Below, piece by piece: positions 17,053-26,476 of a stretch of DNA of 64,000 nucleotides. The stretch comes from JADGQM01 sp964441945. GTDB lineage: Bacteria; Desulfobacterota; Syntrophobacteria; Syntrophobacterales; Syntrophobacteraceae. Every line of letters begins with the position of its first letter. The stretch's first letter is position 1. The translations under genes were made by a program, and so were the position numbers. A model generated the notes under the pieces. That model ran no database searches, had not been told where the DNA came from, and saw nothing but the letters and a program-made list of their open reading frames with translations. The stretch spans positions 176,090-240,089 of the forward strand of contig CAYTWB010000001.1 in NCBI GenBank assembly GCA_964441945.1, written 5' to 3'.

Positions 17053-19239
17053 TTAGGTCCGACGAATGCCCTGAAGGCCGGTCTCTTTCAGAGGAGCGGA
17101 CATACTGATTCGAGTACCCTTTCCGGGTCGAGATTGAACTTCGAGTGAACCATTGACGTGCTTCAAGCGTTCCCGGATGCTGAAGAGGCCAAAACCCTGA
17201 TTCTTTTCCCAGCGCGAGCCAATCTCCGAGGATTCCAACCCGATGCCGTCGTCTTCAACGACCACCCGGATTCTTTCACCGTCTCGCTCTGTAGATATCT
17301 TCACGTGGCTCGCCTGCGCGTGCTTGGCAACATTCATCAACAGTTCACTGACCGCCCGAAAAAGCAGGGCACGGATGTCGTCATCCAAGGGTTTGAGCTG
17401 ACCATCATCCAGGTAGCGGGACACAATGGAATACTGCTTCTCCATCTCTTCAGCAAGCCATCCGACCGCAGCCTCAAAACCCAACTCATAGAGGATCGGT
17501 GAACTGATCTTGAAGATAAGCGACCTTGTTTCGTGAATGGCCAGTTCGATGAGACCCCGAATGTCTTCAATCCTATTCTCCAGATCCGAGGCCGGTCCAC
17601 TCTTTCCCAAGGCCCCCAGTTTTATTTTGCAGACGGCCAGGGCCTGCCCGACCCGATCATGAAGATCTGTGGCTATGCGTCGACGTTCCCGCTCTTCAGC
17701 CAGCGACAGCTCGGAAGTCAGGGATCGGAGCTGTTCCTGATAGTTGAGCAACTGTGCCTGGGCCTGCTTCTGGTCCGTAACGTCCCTCATGACTCCGTGC
17801 AGACAGTGAGCTCCGCCGTCCCCTCCCTGAACAAGGAGCGCTTCATCGAAGAAATGGAGCAGCCTTCCGTCATGGGAATAAATGCGATATTCCAATTTGA
17901 ATCTGCCAGTTCCCGTGCTCGATTGCTGCTCTGAGAGCTGTCCCATGACCTGCGGGCGATCTGAAGGATGGATTTGCCTCAACCACAGCAGTGGATCGGC
18001 GGTCCACGCATCCGGTGTAAAACCGAGTATGCTTTGGACTTGAGGACTGATGTAGAGGGGGCTTCTCGTCTCATCCAGCCTGGCTACATAGGCGATCACC
18101 GGCAGTTGTTCCACAAGGGAGCGGTATTTCGTCTCCGCCTGGCACAGCTGCATTGCCTGCTGCTCCAGCGCTGTCGCCATCTCATCAAAAGTGCCGGCCA
18201 GCCGATCCAGTTCACTTGTCCCCGTTTTCAACCCGGTGCGGGCCTTCATGTCACCCTTCGACAACCGTCTGGCAGCACCCGCCAGGGCCTGGATTCGTCG
18301 GAGGATCAGGATGTCGCCGCCAATCCAGACCGCCGCCAGGGCCAGCAGCAGGATCAGCCCCAGTCCGACCAAATGGCGCATCAACGTCTGGTTTGCTCCG
18401 CTGTAGGCTATTGCAGTGGGAATCCCCACGCAGACGTACAACCCTGTTTCCACTGTACTTCGCAGCGGGGCAAACGCGTAGAGGCGGTCAACCCCGTCCA
18501 GCCCTGAGAGATCCACGATATCCTGGCCTTTGTTCAAAATCGCGCTGATGATAGGCCGTTCCCGAAGGGTCTTGCCGACCCATTTCTCCGGATCGGGCAG
18601 GTAAGCCAGGACGGTCCCCTTCCTGTTGATCAGAACGAATTCCGTTTCGTCGGGCATCTGGACTTCACCGGTAATTTGATTGAGTTGATCGAGATCTAGA
18701 GCGGCGAAAACCACCGCAGAGACTTTCCCGGTCTGATCCGTCACGGGATAGCTCAGATTGAGCCCCAACCGTCCCCCAGTGTATCCTCCTCGACCCTCGG
18801 CGATGACCAGGTCGTGGCTTTCTACGGTCTCTTGGAACCACGCCTGCTGTTTGAAGCTCTCCTCACGCACCATGGGCGAGGCCAGACAAAACGGCTCGCC
18901 GTCCGGCCCGATGACACCGAGGTTGGCATATCGAGAGTAGTCTTTGGCTATTTCGGCAAGATGCTGGCTGCAGAACCGGGCATTCTGCTCCTGAATACCG
19001 GTTTGTCCGGCCAGCGCCACAAGGAGCTGCCTGGTTCCCTCAACGAGTTCTTCCTGAAAAGCACAGGCAGACCCGGCAAGCTGCTGCACATCCCCTTCCA
19101 CATTGGATATGGCAAGGCTGCGCTCTTCAAGATAGCTGTAGAGCAGCAGCCCAAGCATCGGCAAAATGGCCAAAAGGACCAGCAACCCAAGATGGACGCG
19201 AAGGCTCGAAAAGTTGAGGTGCTTATCGAGGGTCCCCAT
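17053..19239 (-). CDS. Membrane sensor histidine kinase (dCACHE-HAMP-PAS-HisKA_3)
   Basis: A 728-residue kinase. An N-terminal membrane helix (about residues 15-37) and a second near 325-345 ('LVGLGLILLLALAAVWIGG') flank a periplasmic double-CACHE-like sensor. A HAMP linker, a PAS domain ('AYVARLDETRSPLYISPQVQSILGF') with its PAC tail, a HisKA_3 box ('RRRIATDLHDRVGQAL', His527) and a HATPase_c domain ('DDGIGL', 'GFGLFSIRERL') follow. This HPK7 arrangement normally phosphorylates NarL-type regulators, and one is at 12893-13546. The start at 19239 follows GGGAGGG; the longer in-frame N terminus is rejected. The ligand is unknown, though CACHE sensors usually bind small organic molecules. Confidence 0.92.
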   Translation of the reverse strand: MGTLDKHLNFSSLRVHLGLLVLLAILPMLGLLLYSYLEERSLAISNVEGDVQQLAGSACAFQEELVEGTRQLLVALAGQTGIQEQNARFCSQHLAEIAKDYSRYANLGVIGPDGEPFCLASPMVREESFKQQAWFQETVESHDLVIAEGRGGYTGGRLGLNLSYPVTDQTGKVSAVVFAALDLDQLNQITGEVQMPDETEFVLINRKGTVLAYLPDPEKWVGKTLRERPIISAILNKGQDIVDLSGLDGVDRLYAFAPLRSTVETGLYVCVGIPTAIAYSGANQTLMRHLVGLGLILLLALAAVWIGGDILILRRIQALAGAARRLSKGDMKARTGLKTGTSELDRLAGTFDEMATALEQQAMQLCQAETKYRSLVEQLPVIAYVARLDETRSPLYISPQVQSILGFTPDAWTADPLLWLRQIHPSDRPQVMGQLSEQQSSTGTGRFKLEYRIYSHDGRLLHFFDEALLVQGGDGGAHCLHGVMRDVTDQKQAQAQLLNYQEQLRSLTSELSLAEERERRRIATDLHDRVGQALAVCKIKLGALGKSGPASDLENRIEDIRGLIELAIHETRSLIFKISSPILYELGFEAAVGWLAEEMEKQYSIVSRYLDDGQLKPLDDDIRALLFRAVSELLMNVAKHAQASHVKISTERDGERIRVVVEDDGIGLESSEIGSRWEKNQGFGLFSIRERLKHVNGSLEVQSRPGKGTRISMSAPLKETGLQGIRRT

Positions 19240-19271
19240 TTCCCTCCCATCAATGCAATCCATTTGAACTT

Positions 19272-19301
19272 TTGAACGAAGCGGCTTATTTGCAGTATAG
19301 T
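19272..19301 (+). promoter_or_regulatory. Probable promoter of the DUF2165 gene
   Basis: TTGAAC (19272-19277), 18-base spacer, TATAGT (19296-19301). The leader to the ATG at 19419 would be about 110 bases. Confidence 0.45.
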
Positions 19302-19418
19302 GCTTTGGACAGGAAACTGCCAGACGGACAGACGGACATGCTGGAGACAACTGTGGGCATTGCTGTCAGTTACCGCCGGCACGTGACAGACAGGCGCAAA
19401 AGAGTGTGGGAGAACCGG

Positions 19419-19919
19419 ATGTTCAACAAAAAGAATACATTGAGGGTGTTGCAACTATCGCTTGTGGCCGGGGTCGCCATGTACTTCACCTTTGTGGTGA
19501 TCGACAATCTTACTTACTACGACTGCAACTTCGATGCGGTACAGCACGTCCTTTCCATGGACACGGTTTACCGGGACAACCCTCTGAAATGGCGAGCCAT
19601 AACCAACCCATTTCTGCAGAACCTCCTCTATTGCGTGATCATCGCCTGGGAATCTGCCTCGGCTATACTATGCTGGATCGGGTGCGTTGCCCTTGCGAAG
19701 AATATGGGAAAGGGCGATGAACTCTTCTGCGAGGCCAAAAAATGGGCCATCCTCGGCGTCGGTACTGCAATGATGCTCTGGCTCATCGTTTTCGTCGCGG
19801 TCGGCGGCGAGTGGTTCCAGATGTGGCAATCTCAGTCCTATAACGGTCAGGAGATTGGGGCCTTTCTTTTCTGTATCGACGCCCTGATCCTGAGTGTGCT
19901 CATACAAAAGGAAGATTGA
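19419..19919 (+). CDS. DUF2165 family small membrane protein
   Basis: A 166-residue protein with four hydrophobic segments. It carries the family signatures 'DNLTYYDCNFDAVQHVLSMDTV', 'KWRAITNPFLQNLLYCVIIAWE', 'FVAVGGEWFQMWQSQSYNGQE'. The ATG at 19419 follows GGGAG. DUF2165 proteins are predicted inner-membrane proteins with no assigned function. The flavoprotein gene follows 57 bp downstream on the same strand. Confidence 0.88.
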   Translation: MFNKKNTLRVLQLSLVAGVAMYFTFVVIDNLTYYDCNFDAVQHVLSMDTVYRDNPLKWRAITNPFLQNLLYCVIIAWESASAILCWIGCVALAKNMGKGDELFCEAKKWAILGVGTAMMLWLIVFVAVGGEWFQMWQSQSYNGQEIGAFLFCIDALILSVLIQKED

Positions 19920-19976
19920 ATCCAGACTCTTTTACACTACAGCCATTGACCGTATGAAAGAAAAGGAGAAAAGAAG

Positions 19977-20552
19977 ATGAAGGTCATCGCTTTCAATGGC
20001 AGCGCCAGGAAGGACGGGAACACCGCGATTCTCATCAGAACGGTCCTGGATGAATTGGAGAAAGAGGATATCGAGACCGAAATGGTTCAGCTCGCCGGCA
20101 GGAAGATCCAGGGCTGTATCGCCTGCTTCAAATGCTTCAAGAACAAGGACCAGCGGTGCTCGGGAAGGAAGGACATCGCAAATGAGTGCATTGAGAAGAT
20201 GAAGGAGGCTGAAGGGATCATCTTGGGATCACCGACTTACTTCGCAGACGTTTCTCCGGAGCTCAAGGCCCTGATCGACCGGGCAGGGTTGGTGTCCCGA
20301 GCGAACGGCGACATGCTACAGCGCAAAATCGGTGCTGCGGTGGTCGCCGTTCGCCGAGCCGGAGCCATACATGTTTTCGACTCGATCAACCACTTCTTCT
20401 TCATCAACCAGATGATTGTTCCGGGCTCCATCTATTGGAATATAGGGTTCGGCCTGGACAAAGGGGCCGTCAAAGAAGACGAAGAAGGCTTGCAGACGAT
20501 GCAAATCCTCGGCCGGAACATGGCCTGGCTTCTGAAAAAAACCCATGGCTAG
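19977..20552 (+). CDS. NADPH-dependent FMN reductase / iron-sulfur flavoprotein
   Basis: A 191-residue flavodoxin-fold protein. 'FNGSARKDGNTAIL' (residues 5-18) is the FMN phosphate loop; 'GCIACFKCFKNKDQRCSGR' (about 47-65) is a Cys-rich segment that binds a 4Fe-4S cluster in the archaeal/anaerobe iron-sulfur flavoproteins, and 'GSPTYFADVSPELKALIDRAG' is the flavin-contact region. It probably serves in electron transfer or oxidative-stress reduction. The ATG follows AAGGAGAAAAGAAG. The last codon of this gene abuts the convergent methyltransferase gene with no spacer. Confidence 0.9.
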   Translation: MKVIAFNGSARKDGNTAILIRTVLDELEKEDIETEMVQLAGRKIQGCIACFKCFKNKDQRCSGRKDIANECIEKMKEAEGIILGSPTYFADVSPELKALIDRAGLVSRANGDMLQRKIGAAVVAVRRAGAIHVFDSINHFFFINQMIVPGSIYWNIGFGLDKGAVKEDEEGLQTMQILGRNMAWLLKKTHG

Positions 20553-21557
20553 CTAATGCCCTGCTGTAGCCGCGATGATTCCGGAATCGTTCGGTCCTCG
20601 GAAAGGAAGCCGCCGGATCTCGCATGCGCCGGCATCGGCCAGCATGTCTGAAATTTGTGCTTCGGAATAGGACTGACCCCGGTCTGTCCCAAGGAGCATA
20701 TTGAGAGAAAAGAGGGCCGGGAAAAGGGGATGGTCCATGGTATTGTCAAGAATGAATTCATGGACCATGATCAAGCCTCCCGGCTCCAGGGCGGCCACCG
20801 CCTTCTTGACGATCATCCGGCATTCCTCGAACCCCTCTCCGTGCAAGATCTGCGAAAGCCAGACAACATCATAGCTCCCTTTGATATCCTCTTTCAGATA
20901 GTCTCCATCCATGAAATCGATGCGGTCCGAGAGGCCGAACCCGGCAATGGTCTTCTCGGCAAAGGGCCGGGTGGTGGGGAGATCGTAGACCGTTCCTCGC
21001 ATCTGTGGGTTGTTCAGACAAAATTGAATGGCATAGGTCCCGGGCCCGCCACCCAGGTCGAGAAAATGCCGGCGTCCTGAAAGGTCCACGCTTTTTGCCA
21101 GGCCGGGAGCGATGCTCATGGCCAGGTTGAACATCCCCATGAGGAAGCTCTCTCGCCTTTCTCCCTCATCAATCGCGGCCCTCCCCCTGACCGGACGCCC
21201 GGTCCGCACGGCCTTATCAAGCTGCGACCAGGAATCCACCAGGTGGTGATGGTGCATGATCATGAAACCGATATACCGGGGCGACTCCTTCGAGAGGAAA
21301 TCCAGGCTCTCCGGGGTATTCGAATACCGGCCGTCCTCACTCTTCGAAAGCAACCCCATGGCCGTGAGGGCATCGAGCAGCATCGCCAGGGCCCTCTGGT
21401 CGACTCCGAGTTTTCGAGCTGTATCAGCCGCCGCAAGCTTCTCTTCTCCGATGGCGGTGAACACGTCGAGCTTCACTCCGGCATGGAGCGTACAAGTCTT
21501 CCAGTAGTATCCGGACAACTCAAGAATCTGCCCAAGACCCCATTGCAAAGCATGCAT
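20553..21557 (-). CDS. O-methyltransferase, acetylserotonin/hydroxyneurosporene type
   Basis: A 334-residue SAM-dependent methyltransferase with the two-domain plan of plant-type O-methyltransferases: an N-terminal winged-helix dimerisation domain (about residues 10-100, 'GVKLDVFTAIGEEKLAAADTARKLG') and a C-terminal Rossmann domain with 'RHFLDLGGGPGTYAIQFC' (motif I), 'FMDGDYLKEDIKGSYDVVWLSQILH' and 'ALEPGGLIMVHEFIL'. The start follows AAGGAG. Substrate unknown; related enzymes act on small hydroxylated aromatics. Confidence 0.88.
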   Translation of the reverse strand: MHALQWGLGQILELSGYYWKTCTLHAGVKLDVFTAIGEEKLAAADTARKLGVDQRALAMLLDALTAMGLLSKSEDGRYSNTPESLDFLSKESPRYIGFMIMHHHHLVDSWSQLDKAVRTGRPVRGRAAIDEGERRESFLMGMFNLAMSIAPGLAKSVDLSGRRHFLDLGGGPGTYAIQFCLNNPQMRGTVYDLPTTRPFAEKTIAGFGLSDRIDFMDGDYLKEDIKGSYDVVWLSQILHGEGFEECRMIVKKAVAALEPGGLIMVHEFILDNTMDHPLFPALFSLNMLLGTDRGQSYSEAQISDMLADAGACEIRRLPFRGPNDSGIIAATAGH

Positions 21558-21782
21558 TACCGTTCTCCTTTTTCAATGGTTTAAGGTTAAGGAGCGCATG
21601 CTAACCACAGGACCAAGCAGCTTTCAAGAAAAACCTTCTCTTGATCAATTGACCCAAGCTCGAAATCGGTATCGTTCACAGCTTGGCCATTGCCAAGAAG
21701 CGATCAATATCCTATTCTTCGCCCCGGACTGTTTCCGTGCAAATGTAACAGCAAACTCTGAGATCACCGTAAGGAGAAAACT

Positions 21783-23300
21783 GTGCAGGTCGACTGGCAT
21801 ATCGCTTCTGTCCCGGATTGGCAAGCCGATGCCATTCTGTTCTACTCTTTTGAAGATTCCCAGGGTCCCCTGCCCGGTTTCGGGCGATGGATGGAGTCGA
21901 GCGGTTCGTGGCTGCTCCAGTCAACCGGAATGAAAGACTTCCGCGGCAAATTCCAGGAATCTGCGGTCTATTACGGTCCGCAGGACGCCGGAATCCCCCG
22001 AGTCATTCAGGCAGGTCTGGGCCGGTCGGAGCAATTCAATCTGGATAAACTGCGCGGCGCGACCGTTGTCGGGCTCAGGAAATGCCGGGATTTCAAGCTT
22101 TCCAGTGTTGCCGTCCCTTTGTTCGCTTTTGAAGGTTTACCCGTTCCTGCCGCATCCGCTCTGGAAGAATCTCTCGTTGCCGCTGCGCTGGGATTGTATC
22201 GGTTTGACGCCCTGAAAACGAGAGAAGTGGAAACCACGGCCTATCCCGAAAAGCTTTGGATCATGGTGGAGGAGGGACCTGACGAAGCCTTGCGCCGCGT
22301 CTCCTCTGCCGCAGAATCACTGATATCGGGTATAGAGCTGGCCCGAGACCTGACTACCGCCCCTTCGAACCAGGTGACACCGGGATTCATTGTGAGTGTG
22401 GCACGCAACCTGGCAGAGAAACACGGATTTCAGCTACAGGTGGTCGATACGAAAACGGCTGAAGAGATGGGGATGAGGTCCTTTCTGGCGGTCGCTCGAG
22501 GAAGCCTGGAACCGGCCTACGTCATCATTTTGGAACACGCGCCTTCCGGTGTGAAGCAGGATGCGCCGCTGGTTTTTGTCGGGAAAGGGGTCACTTTCGA
22601 TACGGGAGGGATATCCCTTAAGCCGGGCCTCAATATGGGCATAATGAAACACGATATGGCCGGTGCCGCTGCCGTTCTCGGGACCTTCGAAGTCCTCGGG
22701 AGGGAAAAGGTTGAAAGACGCGTGGTCGGCATACTCCCCTGCACGGAGAATATGCCCGGCGGCAAGGCCTACAAACCGGGGGATGTCATCCACACCCTCT
22801 CCGACCTGATGGTCGAAATCGTCAGTACGGATGCCGAAGGTCGCATCGTCCTCTGCGATGCTCTGACGCATGCGCTCAGCTACCAACCTGCGGCGGTGAT
22901 TGATATCGCCACCCTGACAGGCGCCTGCGTTGTAGCGTTGGGCAATCAGATGGCCGGGGTTATGTCGAATCGGGATGGCCTGCTCCAGAGGATTCAGGAA
23001 ATCGGCACTCGGGTTGGAGAAAGAGTGTGGCCTCTGCCTCTGTGCGACTTCTACTTTGAAAACATCAAGAGCGATATCGCCGACTTCAAGAACGCCGGCG
23101 ACCGTTCGGCAGGGGCCATTACCGGGGCCATATTCCTCAAGCAGTTTGTTCCCGACCACATCCCATGGGCGCACCTGGATATCGCCGGTACGGCCTGGAC
23201 GGACAAGGACATCTTGACCTCGCCCAAGGGCGCCACCGGCTTCGGAGTCAGAATACTGACCGAACTGGCGCTTCGGTGGCATGAATTGGGGATAAGTTGA
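21783..23300 (+). CDS. pepA: Leucyl aminopeptidase (M17)
   Basis: A 505-residue cytosolic dizinc aminopeptidase that releases N-terminal residues from peptides. The C-terminal catalytic domain shows 'VGKGVTFDTGGISLKPG' (metal-binding Asp and catalytic Lys), 'KHDMAGAAAVLG', and the M17 signature as 'STDAEGRIVLCDAL', where NTDAEGR is usual. The start is the GTG at 21783 after AAGGAG. The gene converges on ftsH, with a paired REP-like repeat between them. Confidence 0.96.
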   Translation: MQVDWHIASVPDWQADAILFYSFEDSQGPLPGFGRWMESSGSWLLQSTGMKDFRGKFQESAVYYGPQDAGIPRVIQAGLGRSEQFNLDKLRGATVVGLRKCRDFKLSSVAVPLFAFEGLPVPAASALEESLVAAALGLYRFDALKTREVETTAYPEKLWIMVEEGPDEALRRVSSAAESLISGIELARDLTTAPSNQVTPGFIVSVARNLAEKHGFQLQVVDTKTAEEMGMRSFLAVARGSLEPAYVIILEHAPSGVKQDAPLVFVGKGVTFDTGGISLKPGLNMGIMKHDMAGAAAVLGTFEVLGREKVERRVVGILPCTENMPGGKAYKPGDVIHTLSDLMVEIVSTDAEGRIVLCDALTHALSYQPAAVIDIATLTGACVVALGNQMAGVMSNRDGLLQRIQEIGTRVGERVWPLPLCDFYFENIKSDIADFKNAGDRSAGAITGAIFLKQFVPDHIPWAHLDIAGTAWTDKDILTSPKGATGFGVRILTELALRWHELGIS

Positions 23301-23351
23301 GGGATACAGAATTTATCAATGTCCCATTTTAGCGATGTGAAACTCTCGTCT

Positions 23352-23422
23352 TTCCCGCGTGCTTTTGGCGGGAATCCAGGAGGAAGCAAGCTGGATTCCG
23401 GCCATGAACATGCCGGAATGAC
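23352..23422. repeat. Paired REP-like palindromes between pepA and ftsH
   Basis: Two hairpins: TTCCCGC-9 bases-GCGGGAA (23352-23374) and ATTCCGGC-9 bases-GCCGGAAT (23395-23419), linked by 'tccagg...ctgg'. They lie between two convergent genes, the common site for such elements. The second half matches the repeat at 42007-42038. Confidence 0.7.
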
Positions 23423-23459
23423 GACCACGCTTATGATCACTCAATTCTCAGGTGTGCTA

Positions 23460-25412
23460 CTATATATCGCCGCCGGCACTTGACAGACTGTGAGACAACT
23501 CGCGCTGCCCTCGATCCGTTTTTAACGTTGAAACGAAGTCCTTGAGCTCATCGCCTTCAATGGATTCTTTTTCCAACAGGATCCCGGCCAGACGCGCCAG
23601 GTTCTTTTTCTGGTCTTTCAGGATCGACCGTGCATTTTGATAGGCTTCTTCAATAATTCTTGACACCTCCTCATCGATGCTTTCGGCCGTTTGTTCACTG
23701 TATTCCCGAGTGCGCGCACCCATTGCAAGGTCCAGATAGGTCGACCGCGGCTCACGGGTATAGGTTAGAGGACCAAGGCGATCGCTCATGCCGTATTCGG
23801 TAACCATGCTCCGGGCGATATCCGTTGCACGCTGCAGGTCATTCATGGCCCCGGTCGAGATGTCCCCGAAAACGATTTCCTCGGAAACCCGACCGCCCAG
23901 AAGCACCTGCAACCGATCGAGCAGCTCGTCGCGGGTCATGAGATACCGATCTTCGGTCGGCAGTTGCTGCGTGTAGCCCAGTGCTGCAATACCCCGTGGT
24001 ATGATGGAAATCTTGCTCACCGGGTCGGCATGGCGAACAAACATCGCGACCAGGGCATGCCCCGATTCGTGGTAGGCGACGATCTCCTTCTCCTTGGGGT
24101 TCATTGCCCGGTTTTTCTTCTCCAGTCCACCGATGATTCGATCTGCGGCATCTTGAAAATCGGTCATCGTTACCGATTCCGCATCCCTTCGAGCGGCAAC
24201 CAGCGCCGCTTCGTTGACCAGGTTCGCAAGGTCCGCCCCCACGAACCCCGGAGTGAGGGCGGCTATTTTCTTCAAATCCACCTGGGGATCCAACTTGATC
24301 TCCTTGACATGAATCCTCAGTATGGCTTCCCGTCCACGGATGTCCGGTTTGTCAATGGCCACGTGGCGATCGAACCGGCCGGGCCGCAGGAGTGCCGGGT
24401 CCAGTATTTCAGGGCGGTTGGTTGCCGCCATGATGATGACCCCCGACCTCGGGTCAAATCCGTCCATCTCAACCAAAAGCTGGTTCAGGGTCTGTTCACG
24501 CTCGTCATGACCACCCATCGGATTGAGGCCGCGGGCCTTGCCGAGGGCATCCAGTTCATCGATGAAAATGATGCAAGGGGCCTGCTCCTTCGCCTGGCCG
24601 AAAAGGTCCCGGACACGCGCAGCGCCCACGCCAACAAACATCTCCACGAATTCCGACCCACTGATGCTGAAAAAGGGCACTCCAGCTTCGCCGGCAACCG
24701 CCTTTGCGAGCAGAGTCTTCCCTGTGCCCGGTGCACCGACCAGTAACACACCTTTGGGGATCCGACCACCAAGTTTCTGGAATTTCTCGGGGTACTTCAG
24801 GAACTGAACGATTTCCTGCAGCTCCAGCTTGGCTTCATCGATCCCGGCCACATCCTCGAAGGTGATACCCACTTCCTTTTCCGCAAAAATCTTAACTCTC
24901 GCCTTCCCCACCGAAAGCACTCCCTGCGGTCCGGCCCCCATCCGCTTGATGATGAAACTCCAGAAGAATATGAAAAACGCCAGCGGCAGCAGCCATGAAA
25001 GCAACAAAGCCACCCATTTGTTTTCGACATACCCGGAGTACTTGATCCCCTTTTGATCGAGCAGGGCCACCAGTTCGGGATCTTCGACGCGAACCGTTGA
25101 AAAAGGTTGAACCCGGTCATTATTATCTTTGGATTCCCCAAGGATTCTGTCTGAGCTGATCACCAGGTTCTCGACCTTGCCCGCTTTCGCCATCTGTTTG
25201 AATGCCGAATACTCGATCTTCTCCCTCTGAGGCTCGGCCAGGTAGCCTTGCAGCCAGGTGATCAAAAGCATTGCAATGACAAAATACCAAAGCGAGAAAT
25301 GGACCTTCTTCTGGGAAGGGTCGGGCGTCTGGGGTCCGCCCTCTCCGACCCCCTTGAGCCGGTTCATGAACTTTTCAATCGGGTTGAGCTCTTCATCGGA
25401 CTTCTTTGCCAT
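23460..25412 (-). CDS. ftsH: ATP-dependent zinc metalloprotease FtsH
   Basis: A 650-residue membrane-anchored AAA+ protease. Two N-terminal membrane helices (about residues 47-68 and 130-155) flank a small periplasmic domain. The AAA domain has Walker A 'GAPGTGKT', Walker B 'IIFIDELDAL' and the Arg-finger region 'RPGRFDR'. The peptidase motif is 'HESGH' with the third zinc ligand Asp in 'NDLQRATD'. It degrades misfolded membrane proteins and regulators such as LpxC or heat-shock factors in relatives. The ATG at 25412 follows GAGGAG; a promoter lies upstream at 25444-25472. Confidence 0.97.
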   Translation of the reverse strand: MAKKSDEELNPIEKFMNRLKGVGEGGPQTPDPSQKKVHFSLWYFVIAMLLITWLQGYLAEPQREKIEYSAFKQMAKAGKVENLVISSDRILGESKDNNDRVQPFSTVRVEDPELVALLDQKGIKYSGYVENKWVALLLSWLLPLAFFIFFWSFIIKRMGAGPQGVLSVGKARVKIFAEKEVGITFEDVAGIDEAKLELQEIVQFLKYPEKFQKLGGRIPKGVLLVGAPGTGKTLLAKAVAGEAGVPFFSISGSEFVEMFVGVGAARVRDLFGQAKEQAPCIIFIDELDALGKARGLNPMGGHDEREQTLNQLLVEMDGFDPRSGVIIMAATNRPEILDPALLRPGRFDRHVAIDKPDIRGREAILRIHVKEIKLDPQVDLKKIAALTPGFVGADLANLVNEAALVAARRDAESVTMTDFQDAADRIIGGLEKKNRAMNPKEKEIVAYHESGHALVAMFVRHADPVSKISIIPRGIAALGYTQQLPTEDRYLMTRDELLDRLQVLLGGRVSEEIVFGDISTGAMNDLQRATDIARSMVTEYGMSDRLGPLTYTREPRSTYLDLAMGARTREYSEQTAESIDEEVSRIIEEAYQNARSILKDQKKNLARLAGILLEKESIEGDELKDFVSTLKTDRGQRELSHSLSSAGGDI

Positions 25413-25443
25413 CAATCACTCCTCAGCTGAAAATACCTCGTAG

Positions 25444-25472
25444 AGTATATTTGCACCCCGCCCTATATGCAA
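25444..25472 (-). promoter_or_regulatory. Sigma70-type promoter of ftsH
   Basis: On the minus strand: TTGCAT (25467-25472), 17-base spacer, TATACT (25444-25449). The leader to the ATG at 25412 would be about 25 bases. Confidence 0.65.
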
Positions 25473-25488
25473 TACGCTCGACTTTTGC

Positions 25489-25516
25489 TTGCCAACTTTT
25501 TTCTGGGTGCTAGAAT
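25489..25516 (+). promoter_or_regulatory. Sigma70-type promoter of mlaA
   Basis: TTGCCA (25489-25494), 16-base spacer, TAGAAT (25511-25516). It is divergent from the ftsH promoter. The leader to the ATG at 25592 is about 70 bases. Confidence 0.65.
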
Positions 25517-25591
25517 ACAGGCTTTAAATCGTTCCTGTCGGCTCGGCTTTGCGCCAATACAACCTGTTTGATTTCTTGATAAGGAGTCACC

Positions 25592-26410
25592 ATGGTGAGC
25601 TCATCCTGTACGGTACGGATTTTCGTTTTGACCCTTCTCTTTCTGGCAATCCTGCTGCCGGCGGGAGGAAGCGGTCGTCTGTCAATGGAGGGCTTCACCT
25701 TAAGCAATATGGCCATTGCCGTAACAGAAACAACGAGCCTGGAGAATGGAGAGGAATTCGAACCCTTCGCGGGACCCGTTAAAGAGGAATACGCCTCCGA
25801 TCCATTGGAGCGTTTTAACCGCATCATGTTTCAACTCAATGACAAGTTGTACTTCTGGTGCCTCAAACCGGTCTCAAAGATTTACAGCGCCTTCATACCG
25901 ACCGGGCTGCGCGCCGGTATCCGAAACGGATTCGACAACCTTCGATTCCCCTGCAGGTTCGTCAACAATGTCCTTCAGGGAAAGTTCAAGGCAGCCGGGA
26001 TTGAGACGGGACGCTTCCTCATCAATTCGACATTGGGACTGGTCGGCTTTATCGAGATTGCCGGCCGCGACTTTGATCTTCCAGCTCCCGTCGATGAGGA
26101 TACCGGCCAAACACTGGCATATTATGGGCTGAAGTCTGGATGGTATATCGTCTGGCCGGTTCTGGGGCCGTCAACGATCCGAGACAGTTTCGGCCTTGCC
26201 GGAGACACTTTTCTCAACCCCATTTACTATCTTTCCTATTTTACCCCGATCGACTTGTGGGAGAGTGCAGCCATGAGGGCGGGGATTATCGTGAACAATA
26301 CCTCTCTCAGGATCGGGGAATACGAGGACTTCAAGAAGGCCGCTCTTGATCCCTATGTGTCCATGCGGCAGGCATATTTGCAGCATCGCCAGAATGAAAT
26401 ACTGAAGTAA
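25592..26410 (+). CDS. mlaA: MlaA/VacJ family protein
   Basis: A 272-residue protein of the outer-membrane lipid-asymmetry system, which removes phospholipids from the outer leaflet. Family motifs: 'SDPLERFNRIMFQLNDKLYFWCLKP', 'GIRNGFDNLRFPCRFVNNVLQGKF', 'RFLINSTLGLVGFIEIAG', 'GQTLAYYGLKSGWYIVWPVLGPS'. The N terminus is a hydrophobic export signal (about residues 9-27), but I see no lipobox Cys, so it may be a plain secreted form or the start may differ. AAGGAG precedes the ATG. No mlaBCDEF genes are nearby. Confidence 0.92.
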   Translation: MVSSSCTVRIFVLTLLFLAILLPAGGSGRLSMEGFTLSNMAIAVTETTSLENGEEFEPFAGPVKEEYASDPLERFNRIMFQLNDKLYFWCLKPVSKIYSAFIPTGLRAGIRNGFDNLRFPCRFVNNVLQGKFKAAGIETGRFLINSTLGLVGFIEIAGRDFDLPAPVDEDTGQTLAYYGLKSGWYIVWPVLGPSTIRDSFGLAGDTFLNPIYYLSYFTPIDLWESAAMRAGIIVNNTSLRIGEYEDFKKAALDPYVSMRQAYLQHRQNEILK

Positions 26411-26476
26411 GTCTTCCCGACGCAGGGCCAAGACCGGCGTCGAGCCCGACTCGAGATCAAGAAGTTTTCATGAGGC

